A DNA stretch of 5,394 bases from an uncultured Eubacteriales bacterium. GTDB taxonomy: Bacteria > Bacillota > Clostridia > Lachnospirales > Lachnospiraceae. The notes beneath the pieces are model-generated. The model saw only the letters and a program-made list of their open reading frames with translations. It ran no database searches and was not told where the DNA came from. Below, in pieces: positions 1 through 5,394 of this stretch (position 1 is the first letter of the stretch; every line of letters starts with the position of its first letter). The stretch is from positions 1-5,394 of the forward strand of contig OMSZ01000249.1 of the NCBI GenBank assembly GCA_900313855.1, written 5' to 3'. The position numbers and the translations under genes were made by a program.

Positions 1-2
1 AT

Positions 3-1325
3 ATGCCGGAAAATGCAAACAGAATAATTCATACACTTCAGGATGCCGGATACGAGGCCTACATTGTTGGCGGCTGCGTAAGGGATGCGGTGCTTGGCAA
101 GGAGCCGGATGACTGGGATATAACTACCTCTGCAAAGCCGATGGAGGTTAAGAGTCTTTTTGACAGAACTATTGATACCGGACTTTTACATGGTACGGTT
201 ACTGTGATGTTCGGCAGGGAGGGATATGAGGTCACAACCTATAGGGTAGACGGAAAGTATGAGGATCACAGACGTCCTAATTCGGTAACATTTACAGGTA
301 ATCTTATAGAGGATATGAAGCGGAGAGACTTTACCATTAATGCTATGGCATATAATGATGATGACGGGATCGTGGATCATTTTCATGGGATCAAAGATCT
401 TGATGCGCATATCATAAGATGTGTGGGAGAGCCGTCTGAGAGATTTGACGAGGATGCACTTAGAATTCTGCGTGCGCTCAGGTTTTCCGCACAGCTTGAT
501 TTTGAGATAGATGAGAGAACCAAAGAAGCAATTCGTAATCAGGCTCAATATCTTAAGGATATTAGTGCCGAAAGGATTGCTGTTGAGCTTACTAAGCTTT
601 TGATGTCGGATAATCCGGAAAGACTTGTAACGGCGTATGAGTTAGGAGTAACGAAGATAGTGCTTCCGGAGTTTGACACCATGATGGAAACACCGCAGGT
701 CAACAAGCATCATTCGTATAATGTCGGAGAGCATACCGTAAGGGTTATCAAAGAAGTTCCTAAGGACAAGGCGCTCAGATGGGCAGCGCTTCTTCATGAT
801 GTGGCAAAGCCACTTACACATACCAATGACGGTGTGAGCGATCATTTCTACGGTCATAACGAGAAGGGCGTGGAGATAGCCGGCAGGGTTTTAAAGAGAT
901 TAAAGTTTGACAATGCTACAATTGACAGGGTCAAAAGGCTGGTCTACTGGCACGATTACGGAATGAAGGAAATGCCGAAGATACGATCATTTCGACGTGC
1001 GCTTAATAAGATGGGAGCAGATCTGTTTGAGGATTTCGCATATATAAAACGCGCGGATATTCTTGCCCAGAGTGATTATAAGAGAAGTGAAAAGCTTGAG
1101 AAATTAGAGGGACTTAAAGAGTATTATCGTGAGATCGTTGAGAAAAAACAGTGCGTGACAGTAAAGGAGCTTGCTGTTACCGGAAAGGATCTTATTGCTA
1201 TGGGTATGGAGCCGGGACCGGGAATTGGAGAGGTTCTTAATAAGCTTTTAGACAGAGTTTTAGATGAGCCGGAGTTAAATGAGCGGGAAAAGCTTATGGA
1301 AATTGCAAAGGAATATGTGCACTGA
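3..1325 (+). CDS. cca: CCA tRNA nucleotidyltransferase with HD domain
   Basis: The enzyme adds or repairs the 3'-terminal CCA of tRNAs in the cytoplasm, using CTP and ATP without a nucleic acid template. Visible motifs, numbered from the ATG at 3: GGCVRD at 23-28 and the metal-binding DWD at 37-39 (class II polymerase-beta-like head); a flexible-loop segment around 82-92 (VDGKYEDHRRP); RRDFTINAMAY at 107-117; EDALR at 150-154, the EDxxR amino-acid template that selects C and A. A C-terminal HD domain follows, with H244, H265-D266 (LLHDVAKP) and D352. The intact flexible loop argues for full CCA- or A-adding activity rather than a CC-adding enzyme. Length 440 aa is normal for clostridial members. 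The ATG is only two bases from the window edge, no ribosome binding site can be seen, and homologues usually have a few residues before the LPEN-like start, so the true start may lie upstream. It ends with tandem in-frame stops TGA TAA. Confidence 0.93.
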   Translation: MPENANRIIHTLQDAGYEAYIVGGCVRDAVLGKEPDDWDITTSAKPMEVKSLFDRTIDTGLLHGTVTVMFGREGYEVTTYRVDGKYEDHRRPNSVTFTGNLIEDMKRRDFTINAMAYNDDDGIVDHFHGIKDLDAHIIRCVGEPSERFDEDALRILRALRFSAQLDFEIDERTKEAIRNQAQYLKDISAERIAVELTKLLMSDNPERLVTAYELGVTKIVLPEFDTMMETPQVNKHHSYNVGEHTVRVIKEVPKDKALRWAALLHDVAKPLTHTNDGVSDHFYGHNEKGVEIAGRVLKRLKFDNATIDRVKRLVYWHDYGMKEMPKIRSFRRALNKMGADLFEDFAYIKRADILAQSDYKRSEKLEKLEGLKEYYREIVEKKQCVTVKELAVTGKDLIAMGMEPGPGIGEVLNKLLDRVLDEPELNEREKLMEIAKEYVH

Positions 1326-1340
1326 TAATTTCAGCAGATA

Positions 1341-1368
1341 AAAGTAGTGATAAATTTATCCCCACTTT
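1341..1368. repeat. Imperfect dyad between cca and the CotS-like gene
   Basis: Arms 1341-1353 (AAAGTAGTGATAA) and 1356-1368 (TTATCCCCACTTT) match at 11 of 13 positions; the core ATAAATTTAT at 1350-1359 is a perfect 10-base palindrome. As RNA it would be a weak hairpin with two mismatches and a tiny loop, and no T-run follows, so it is not a convincing intrinsic terminator for cca. A protein-binding dyad over the predicted promoter of the next gene is an alternative. Function is unknown. Confidence 0.4.
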
Positions 1369-1376
1369 CATAAGAT
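1350..1376 (+). promoter_or_regulatory. Possible sporulation sigma-E-like promoter
   Basis: ATA at 1350-1352 is followed after exactly 16 bases by CATAAGAT at 1369-1376. The Bacillus/Clostridia SigE consensus is ATA-N16-CATACANT, so the spacing and five of the seven specified -10 bases agree. Transcription would start near 1383, immediately before the ribosome binding site, giving a very short leader; this is tight but possible. The downstream gene is a CotS-family gene, a class often made in the mother cell, which supports the idea. No good sigma-A promoter was seen in this gap, though readthrough from cca is also possible. Confidence 0.3.
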
Positions 1377-1383
1377 GGTTTAT

Positions 1384-1394
1384 GGAAGGAGGGG
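1384..1394 (+). promoter_or_regulatory. Strong ribosome binding site that sets the CotS-like start
   Basis: GGAAGGAGGGG lies 7 bases before the ATG at 1402. The longer reading frame could begin at an ATG at 1375, but that codon has no purine-rich site before it, and the strong site would then sit inside the coding sequence. The start is therefore taken as 1402. Confidence 0.85.
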
Positions 1395-1401
1395 ATTTTT
1401 C

Positions 1402-2709
1402 ATGTCCGAGAAGCTTTCAGAGGTTTTTGAACAATATGATATGGAGATAACAGATACAAGAAAGGGGCGCGGATCGACAATACTTATCACAAAAGAAGGA
1501 ATGAGGATTCTTGAACCCTTTCGCGGGAGTATGGTAAGGCTTGAGCAGGAATATGTTTTAAAGCAGTTATTTCTTGAAAGAGGTTTAGAAAGGCTTGACC
1601 ATATTATTCCCAACAGGGACGGACAGCTTTTTACCTGTGATAAATACAGGCAGCCGTATGTTATGAAGAAACATTTTGAAGGTGAAGAATGTGATATGAA
1701 TGATCCCGGGGATGTTGTTAAGGCGGTTGAAGCTCTTGCGAAATTTCATTTGCAGGGTCAATGGGTGGCGAAGGAATTTGAGGTAAGATGGAGTGAGCGG
1801 CGAAGGCAGAACGAGGAGCAGCGGGTAGAGGAGATCCGCAGGGTTATCGAGGACGGAGAAGAAATGGAAAGGGTCGCTTATCTGTATGAGATAAGCCGGA
1901 GCGCCCTACAGAAGGCAATAAATCAGGAAAAGCAGCAAAATGATCCCAAGACCGAAAAAAAGGAGATTGATGAGATACATACGGCAGATGTGTATGATAG
2001 GTTTGTCAGACATAATGCGCAGATAAGAAAGATCGGCAGATTTGTCCGCAGGGTAAAAAGAAGAAACGCATTTGAAAATCTGTTCTTAAACATTTATGAG
2101 GATTTCTACAGGCAGGGTGCAGCTTGTGTTTCCATGCTTGAGAAGGGGATTGAGAAGAATTGCAGCTGCCTTATGAGCGGTTGCGGCGATAAGGATGCAG
2201 ATGCGATGGATTCCTGCCACGGTGATGAAGATCTAAGTGTGTTTAAAAGCGGAGTAAAGGGAGAAAAAGAAGAAAAATACACAGGCTGTGTGGGGATAGA
2301 TCATTATGGAATATGTCACGGAAGCTTTAACCAGCACAATGTGATAATGGGTGAAGATGGTATAGCTATCGTTCATTTTGAAAGGTTTTCAAGGGGAAAC
2401 CAGTTGGGCGATCTGTATCAGTTTGCAAGAAAGGTTATGGAAAAGAACGGCTATCAGTTCGCTCTCTTACAGGAAATAATTGATGCATATAATAAAGTGA
2501 TCAGAATAACGAAGGAAGATTATGAGTATATGTATATTCTCTTCTCTTATCCGGAAAAATTCTGGAAGATAGCCAACAGCTATTATAATAGCAGCAAGGC
2601 GTTTCTGTCCCCGAAATATATAGAGAAATTAGAGGGTGTTATATGTCAGGAGAAGGAAAAAAAGGAAATGCTTGACAATATGAAAAGAATTGTATTTGCT
2701 GCTGAATAA
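1402..2709 (+). CDS. CotS-family spore-coat-like protein, kinase fold, probable pseudokinase
   Basis: 435 aa from the ATG at 1402. It resembles the CotS/YsxE family, which has an aminoglycoside-phosphotransferase/choline-kinase fold and is best known from spore coats. Numbered from this start: an N-lobe with KGRGSTILIT (21-30) and RILEPFRGSMVRLEQE (35-50); a family-like helix block at 199-240 (YDRFVRHNAQIRKIGRF...); a catalytic-loop equivalent HGSFNQHN at 306-313; a metal-loop equivalent VHFERF at 324-329; then DLYQFARKVMEKNG (337-350) and YPEKFWKIANSYYNSSKA (383-400), strongly family-like. The usual HGD catalytic Asp is Ser308, and the N-lobe position where a kinase Lys might be expected is Glu38, so phosphotransfer is doubtful. 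Typical members are roughly 330-350 aa; the surplus is a charged segment at 124-195 and a cysteine-rich stretch at 242-305. No signal peptide or membrane segment. Mother-cell sporulation expression is inferred. Family assignment is fairly sure; role is not. Confidence 0.78.
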   Translation: MSEKLSEVFEQYDMEITDTRKGRGSTILITKEGMRILEPFRGSMVRLEQEYVLKQLFLERGLERLDHIIPNRDGQLFTCDKYRQPYVMKKHFEGEECDMNDPGDVVKAVEALAKFHLQGQWVAKEFEVRWSERRRQNEEQRVEEIRRVIEDGEEMERVAYLYEISRSALQKAINQEKQQNDPKTEKKEIDEIHTADVYDRFVRHNAQIRKIGRFVRRVKRRNAFENLFLNIYEDFYRQGAACVSMLEKGIEKNCSCLMSGCGDKDADAMDSCHGDEDLSVFKSGVKGEKEEKYTGCVGIDHYGICHGSFNQHNVIMGEDGIAIVHFERFSRGNQLGDLYQFARKVMEKNGYQFALLQEIIDAYNKVIRITKEDYEYMYILFSYPEKFWKIANSYYNSSKAFLSPKYIEKLEGVICQEKEKKEMLDNMKRIVFAAE

Positions 2710-2718
2710 TGGTAAAAT
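2690..2718 (+). promoter_or_regulatory. Predicted sigma-A promoter for the PEGA lipoprotein gene
   Basis: TTGTAT at 2690-2695, a 17-base spacer, then TAAAAT at 2713-2718 preceded by TGG (extended -10). Spacing is ideal and the -10 matches TATAAT at 5 of 6 positions. The -35 lies inside the last codons of the CotS-like gene. Transcription would begin near 2725, about 35 bases before the ATG at 2760. This suggests the lipoprotein gene can be expressed in vegetative cells independently of the CotS-like gene. Confidence 0.55.
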
Positions 2719-2759
2719 ATTAAGGTCAAAAACATCAGCAGTGAAAAGAGAATTTAACC

Positions 2760-4148
2760 ATGGATAAAATTTGTAAATTCAAACAATATAGATCTGCAGC
2801 ATTGTCAGTACTGTTTCTTTTGATGGTACTGACATTAACTGCGTGTGGCAACAAGCCTGTCAAACCGCCTGTCTATGATGATTCGGTTGATCCGGAAGAT
2901 AAGATGGAGATCTTTGCGATAGTAAGCAATATAGACGAGGTCAACGGAAAGATCAAATTAAGGTCCGTAGGCTATACTTCCGAGGTTACTCTGGTATTTA
3001 ACGGAGGAGCAGATGTAAAGGATAAGTACGGGGAGCTTCTTCCTATGTCTGAGGTTTTATTGGGAAGTGTGGTTGACGCCGTATATGATGCGAACAGGAA
3101 TAAATTATTATCGTTAAAGATTAGCGATTCGGAGGCGTTAGAAAAGAAGGAGAAGGTCTCCGCTGCAGATATCGATTATCTTGAAAAAACAGTTAAGATA
3201 GACGGCAAGCAATACAAAATGAGTAACAATGTATGCGCATTTTCCGATAATAAGGAAATCGGTCTTGATGAGATATGCTCAGAAGATCAGTTGTCGGTAT
3301 GGATATATAATAACATAGTATGCTCATTTAATGTTGAATTAGGACACGGATATGTTAAGCTGGTTGATTATGCCTCCTATATAGGTGGTATGGTTGAGAT
3401 AGGTTATGATGTTATTGTTCCGGTTACGGAGGATATGCTCCTTACCGTTAGGGAGGGAACATATACTCTGCGCATTTCTAAAGGCGGTGATTCGGGAACT
3501 AAAGAGGTTAAGGTTGAGAAGAACAAGGAGCAGGTGGTATCGCTTGCGGATATCGCGATCGAGCCTAAGCAGACCGGTTCGGTATTATTTAACGTTAAGC
3601 CCTCGGATGCGGCTGTATATGTTGACAGGATCCGTGTTAACACTGAGGGCGCAGTCGAGTTGATCTATGGAAAACACAGGATTGATATTATTAAGGACGG
3701 TTATGACAGACTATCAGGAACTCTTACCGTAAAGGAACCGTATAAGGTTAAGGATTATACTCTTACAGAGAAGGATACCGCAAAGGAAAGCTCGACGGAG
3801 ACTAAGAAGACAACGGCAGCTGCAACGGTTGCTAAGAATACTACTGAGAAGACGACGGAGGCGGCAACCACCGAGGATAAGAATACGAAGGATGTCAATA
3901 CTTCATCGGGAGAAAAGACTAATAACAAGGTTACGATCACAGCACCTGCCGGCGCAAGCGTATATTTTGACGGGGAATATCTTGGAATAGCACCGATCTC
4001 ATTAAAGAAGGTGACGGGAAGCCATATAATTACCTTAAGTCAGACAGGCTATCTGTCAAAAAGTTATACGGTAACATTTGCCGACGACGGAGAGGACAAG
4101 AACTTAACTTATGATGCGCTGGTATCGCTTACAAGCCTGATTGAGTAG
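2760..4148 (+). CDS. Lipoprotein with duplicated N-terminal region and two PEGA domains
   Basis: 462 aa, predicted to be anchored on the outer face of the cell membrane. Residues 1-28 form a lipoprotein signal: basic start, hydrophobic core (AALSVLFLLMVLTL), and lipobox LTAC with Cys29 as the lipidated residue. Residues ~49-122 and ~128-195 look like two copies of a small beta-rich unit (pattern V..ID....KIKL... then G..L..SEVL.GS.VD). Residues ~205-265 (GGMVEIGYDVIVPV... EGTYTLRIS) resemble a degenerate PEGA-like or Ig-like unit. PEGA domain 1 spans ~273-336 (NVKPSDAAVYVD... YGKHRIDIIKDGY). PEGA domain 2 spans ~389-455 (APAGASVYFDGEYLGIAP... GSHIITLSQTGY). A Thr/Glu/Lys-rich disordered linker at 338-388 joins them. 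PEGA domains are found in surface and S-layer-associated proteins; no enzyme motif is visible. The ribosome site is weak (AAAGAG at 2745-2750, 9 bases before the ATG). The start is fixed by the need for a complete signal peptide. Substrate or partner is unknown. Confidence 0.85.
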   Translation: MDKICKFKQYRSAALSVLFLLMVLTLTACGNKPVKPPVYDDSVDPEDKMEIFAIVSNIDEVNGKIKLRSVGYTSEVTLVFNGGADVKDKYGELLPMSEVLLGSVVDAVYDANRNKLLSLKISDSEALEKKEKVSAADIDYLEKTVKIDGKQYKMSNNVCAFSDNKEIGLDEICSEDQLSVWIYNNIVCSFNVELGHGYVKLVDYASYIGGMVEIGYDVIVPVTEDMLLTVREGTYTLRISKGGDSGTKEVKVEKNKEQVVSLADIAIEPKQTGSVLFNVKPSDAAVYVDRIRVNTEGAVELIYGKHRIDIIKDGYDRLSGTLTVKEPYKVKDYTLTEKDTAKESSTETKKTTAAATVAKNTTEKTTEAATTEDKNTKDVNTSSGEKTNNKVTITAPAGASVYFDGEYLGIAPISLKKVTGSHIITLSQTGYLSKSYTVTFADDGEDKNLTYDALVSLTSLIE

Positions 4149-4249
4149 ATAAACGCTCCATTGGGATGCGCATGTAAATGTTTATATGTGCTGTGTGTGA
4201 TATCTACAAGCAAAAAGGGAAGTATTAGGCAACATTTACAGTAGATAAA
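4145..4249. repeat. GTAGATAAA direct repeat with an inverted copy between
   Basis: GTAGATAAA occurs at 4145-4153, overlapping the stop codon of the lipoprotein gene, and again at 4241-4249. The reverse complement of its first seven bases, TATCTAC, sits between them at 4201-4207. In RNA the central copy could pair with either flanking copy but not both. Seven-base matches of this kind are expected by chance about once in a gap this size, so this is weak evidence alone. Confidence 0.3.
4173..4240. repeat. Perfect 10-base inverted repeat upstream of the mutase gene
   Basis: TGTAAATGTT at 4173-4182 is the exact reverse complement of AACATTTACA at 4231-4240, with 48 bases between the arms. It could be a long-range stem in the mutase leader region or the lipoprotein 3' end, or paired sites for a DNA-binding protein. 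No T-run follows, so it is not a standard terminator. Its loop holds TATCTAC (4201-4207), which can pair outside the repeat, so pairing would cross. Confidence 0.5.
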
Positions 4250-4261
4250 AATGTAAAAACG

Positions 4262-4270
4262 TGGTATATT
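4262..4270 (+). promoter_or_regulatory. Possible extended -10 promoter for the mutase gene
   Basis: TGG followed by TATATT at 4265-4270 matches an extended -10 element (5 of 6 to TATAAT). The -35 at the standard 17-base spacing (4242-4247, TAGATA) is poor; TTTACA at 4235-4240 is a better hexamer but 24 bases away, too far for normal use. The predicted start is near 4277, about 27 bases before the ATG. If right, the inverted repeats at 4173-4247 lie upstream of the transcript and would act as DNA sites rather than leader RNA. Confidence 0.4.
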
Positions 4271-4303
4271 TAAGAGGAAAATAACCTGGAAAGGAGTTTG
4301 GGA

Positions 4304-5394
4304 ATGGATTACAAGAGTATTTATGAAGAATGGATTAACAATCCGTATTTTGATGAGGAGACGACTAAAGAGCTTGTTGCTATCAAGGATGACGAGCAGG
4401 AGATCAAAGAAAGATTTTCAATGGATCTTGAGTTTGGTACGGCTGGACTTCGTGGAATTATCGGAGCGGGCGTTAACCGTATGAATATATATGTGGTTCG
4501 TCGCGCAACACAGGGACTTGCCAATTATATCAAGAAGATGGGTGGAGAGAGCAAGGGTGTTGCAATCGCGTACGACTCAAGAAGAATGTCACCGGAGTTT
4601 TCCGAGGAGGCTGCTCTCTGCCTTGCGGCTAATGGAATTAAGGCATACAGATTTGAAACATTAAGACCGACACCGGAGCTTTCATATGCAGTACGTCATC
4701 TTGGATGTATCGCAGGTATCAATGTGACTGCCAGCCACAATCCTCCGGAGTACAACGGTTATAAAGTATATTGGGAGGATGGTGCCCAGATCACACCGCC
4801 GCATGATTCCGGAATAATGTCAGAAGTTAAGGCTATTACAGATCTTTCCGTATGTAAGACTATGGATAAAGCAGAGGCAGAGAAGGCCGGATTATACGTT
4901 ACAATAGGTAAAGAGGTTGATGATTCTTATATCGGAGAGCTTAAGAAGCTTGTTCTTCATCCTGAATGCATTGAGAAATATGGTAAAGATATTAAGATAG
5001 TATATACACCGCTTCATGGAACAGGTAATATTCCTGCAAGAAGAATTCTTAAGGAAATCGGATTTGAGAATGTTTATGTTGTTCCCGAGCAGGAGCTTCC
5101 TGATGGTGAGTTCCCGACAGTAAGCTATCCTAATCCTGAGGCAGCGGAAGCATTTGAGCTCGCGTTAAAGCTTGCGAAGGAGAAGGATGCGGATCTTGTG
5201 CTTGCTACTGATCCTGATGCCGACAGACTCGGTGTATACGTCAAGGATACAAAGAGTGGAGAATATATTACTCTCACAGGTAATATGTCGGGATGTCTGC
5301 TTGCGGAATATGAGATAAGCCAGAAGAAGGCGTTAAATGGAGGTCTTCCGGAGGATGGAGCCCTTATCAAGACTATCGTTACATCTAATCTTGC
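4304..5394 (+). CDS. pgcA: Phospho-sugar mutase (alpha-phosphoglucomutase/phosphomannomutase), 3' end missing
   Basis: Interconverts hexose 1- and 6-phosphates, probably glucose 1-P and glucose 6-P, in the cytoplasm, feeding UDP-glucose, glycan and glycogen pathways. 363 complete codons are present with no stop before the window edge; PgcA-type enzymes are about 560-580 aa, so roughly two thirds is seen. Motifs from the ATG: EFGTAGLRG at 43-51, typical of the long PgcA/PGM2 branch; RPTPELSYAV at 121-130; the catalytic phosphoserine loop TASHNPPEYNGYK at 142-154 with Ser144; TPLHGTG at 235-241; and the metal-binding loop DPDADRLG at 303-310 with three Asp residues. Domain 1 and most of domain 2 are present. 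The sugar-binding GEESG-type loop and the phosphate-binding C-terminal domain are beyond the window. Start choice: AAGGAG at 4291-4296, 7 bases before the ATG. Phosphomannomutase or phosphopentomutase activity cannot be ruled out from the visible part. Confidence 0.93.
   Translation, partial: MDYKSIYEEWINNPYFDEETTKELVAIKDDEQEIKERFSMDLEFGTAGLRGIIGAGVNRMNIYVVRRATQGLANYIKKMGGESKGVAIAYDSRRMSPEFSEEAALCLAANGIKAYRFETLRPTPELSYAVRHLGCIAGINVTASHNPPEYNGYKVYWEDGAQITPPHDSGIMSEVKAITDLSVCKTMDKAEAEKAGLYVTIGKEVDDSYIGELKKLVLHPECIEKYGKDIKIVYTPLHGTGNIPARRILKEIGFENVYVVPEQELPDGEFPTVSYPNPEAAEAFELALKLAKEKDADLVLATDPDADRLGVYVKDTKSGEYITLTGNMSGCLLAEYEISQKKALNGGLPEDGALIKTIVTSNL

Noticed and set aside
186..548. Minus-strand 120-codon open frame
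   Set aside because: Lies fully within cca, has no ribosome binding site and no recognisable domain; the plus-strand protein here carries conserved motifs.
642..857. Minus-strand 71-codon open frame
   Set aside because: Antisense shadow of the HD region of cca with no independent support.
1375..1401. Upstream ATG giving the CotS-like protein nine more residues
   Set aside because: No ribosome binding site precedes 1375, and the strong GGAAGGAGGGG site points to the ATG at 1402.
2214..2225. CHGD tetrapeptide in the cysteine-rich insert (residues 272-275) as the true catalytic loop
   Set aside because: It is not followed by the spaced Asn or family-like residues, whereas CHGSFNQHN at 305-313 fits the fold; the resemblance is likely chance.
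2699..2741. Inverted repeat CTGCTGA / TCAGCAG flanking the lipoprotein -10
   Set aside because: Only 7 bases with a 29-base spacer, the left arm is in coding sequence, and no T-run follows; within chance expectation.
3404..3663. Overlapping open frames on both strands within the PEGA lipoprotein gene
   Set aside because: Arg/Leu-rich or Ser/Thr-rich composition typical of out-of-frame translation; the lipoprotein frame is continuous through them with recognisable PEGA repeats.
3755..3940. Minus-strand frame rich in Val, Phe and Ser that looks like a membrane protein
   Set aside because: It is the antisense reading of the Thr/Glu/Lys-rich linker, which naturally gives Val/Phe/Leu-rich codons.
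4172..4186. CcpA cre-like site ATGTAAATGTTTATA
   Set aside because: It departs from the cre consensus at two fixed cytosines, including the central CG, and sits about 90 bases upstream of the predicted transcription start; too weak to annotate.
4170..4191. Hairpin GCATGTA / TATGTGC after the lipoprotein gene as a terminator
   Set aside because: Seven pairs of which two are G-U, and the following bases are TGTGTGTG rather than a T-run, so it does not look like an intrinsic terminator.
4321..4524. Minus-strand open frames inside the mutase gene (this one and 5125-5370)
   Set aside because: Antisense shadows of a well-conserved enzyme with intact catalytic motifs.

Overview
The window carries four genes, all on the plus strand, with short gaps between them (76, 50 and 155 bases). 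The sequence is moderately AT-rich, ribosome binding sites are of the strong GGAGG type, and gene content combines a clostridial-type CCA enzyme with HD domain, a CotS-family spore-coat-like protein, a PEGA-domain lipoprotein and a PgcA-type sugar phosphate mutase. Together these suggest a Gram-positive Clostridia member, most likely a Lachnospiraceae relative. That placement is inferred from protein style and memory of similar loci, not from a search.

Layout. Positions 3-1325 encode a tRNA CCA-adding nucleotidyltransferase whose true start may lie just outside the window. Positions 1402-2709 encode a CotS-family (aminoglycoside-phosphotransferase-fold) protein. Its start is set by a strong ribosome binding site, nine codons inside the longest reading frame, and it may be read from a sporulation-sigma-like promoter. 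Positions 2760-4148 encode a lipoprotein with a duplicated N-terminal region and two PEGA domains separated by a Thr/Glu/Lys-rich linker, with its own predicted promoter. A 155-base gap follows, holding a perfect 10-base inverted repeat interleaved with a 7-base one. From 4304 to the window end is the N-terminal ~363 residues of an alpha-phosphoglucomutase/phosphomannomutase; it has no stop in the window.

How they fit together. CCA addition and sugar-phosphate interconversion are housekeeping functions. The CotS-like protein and the PEGA lipoprotein are plausibly cell-surface or spore-envelope factors. The separate predicted promoters and the gaps argue against one tight operon. No mobile element, CRISPR array, tRNA or rRNA was seen. 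No clearly new multi-gene system is visible. The best leads are the degenerate kinase site and unusual insertions of the CotS-like protein, and the crossed inverted repeats before the mutase gene.
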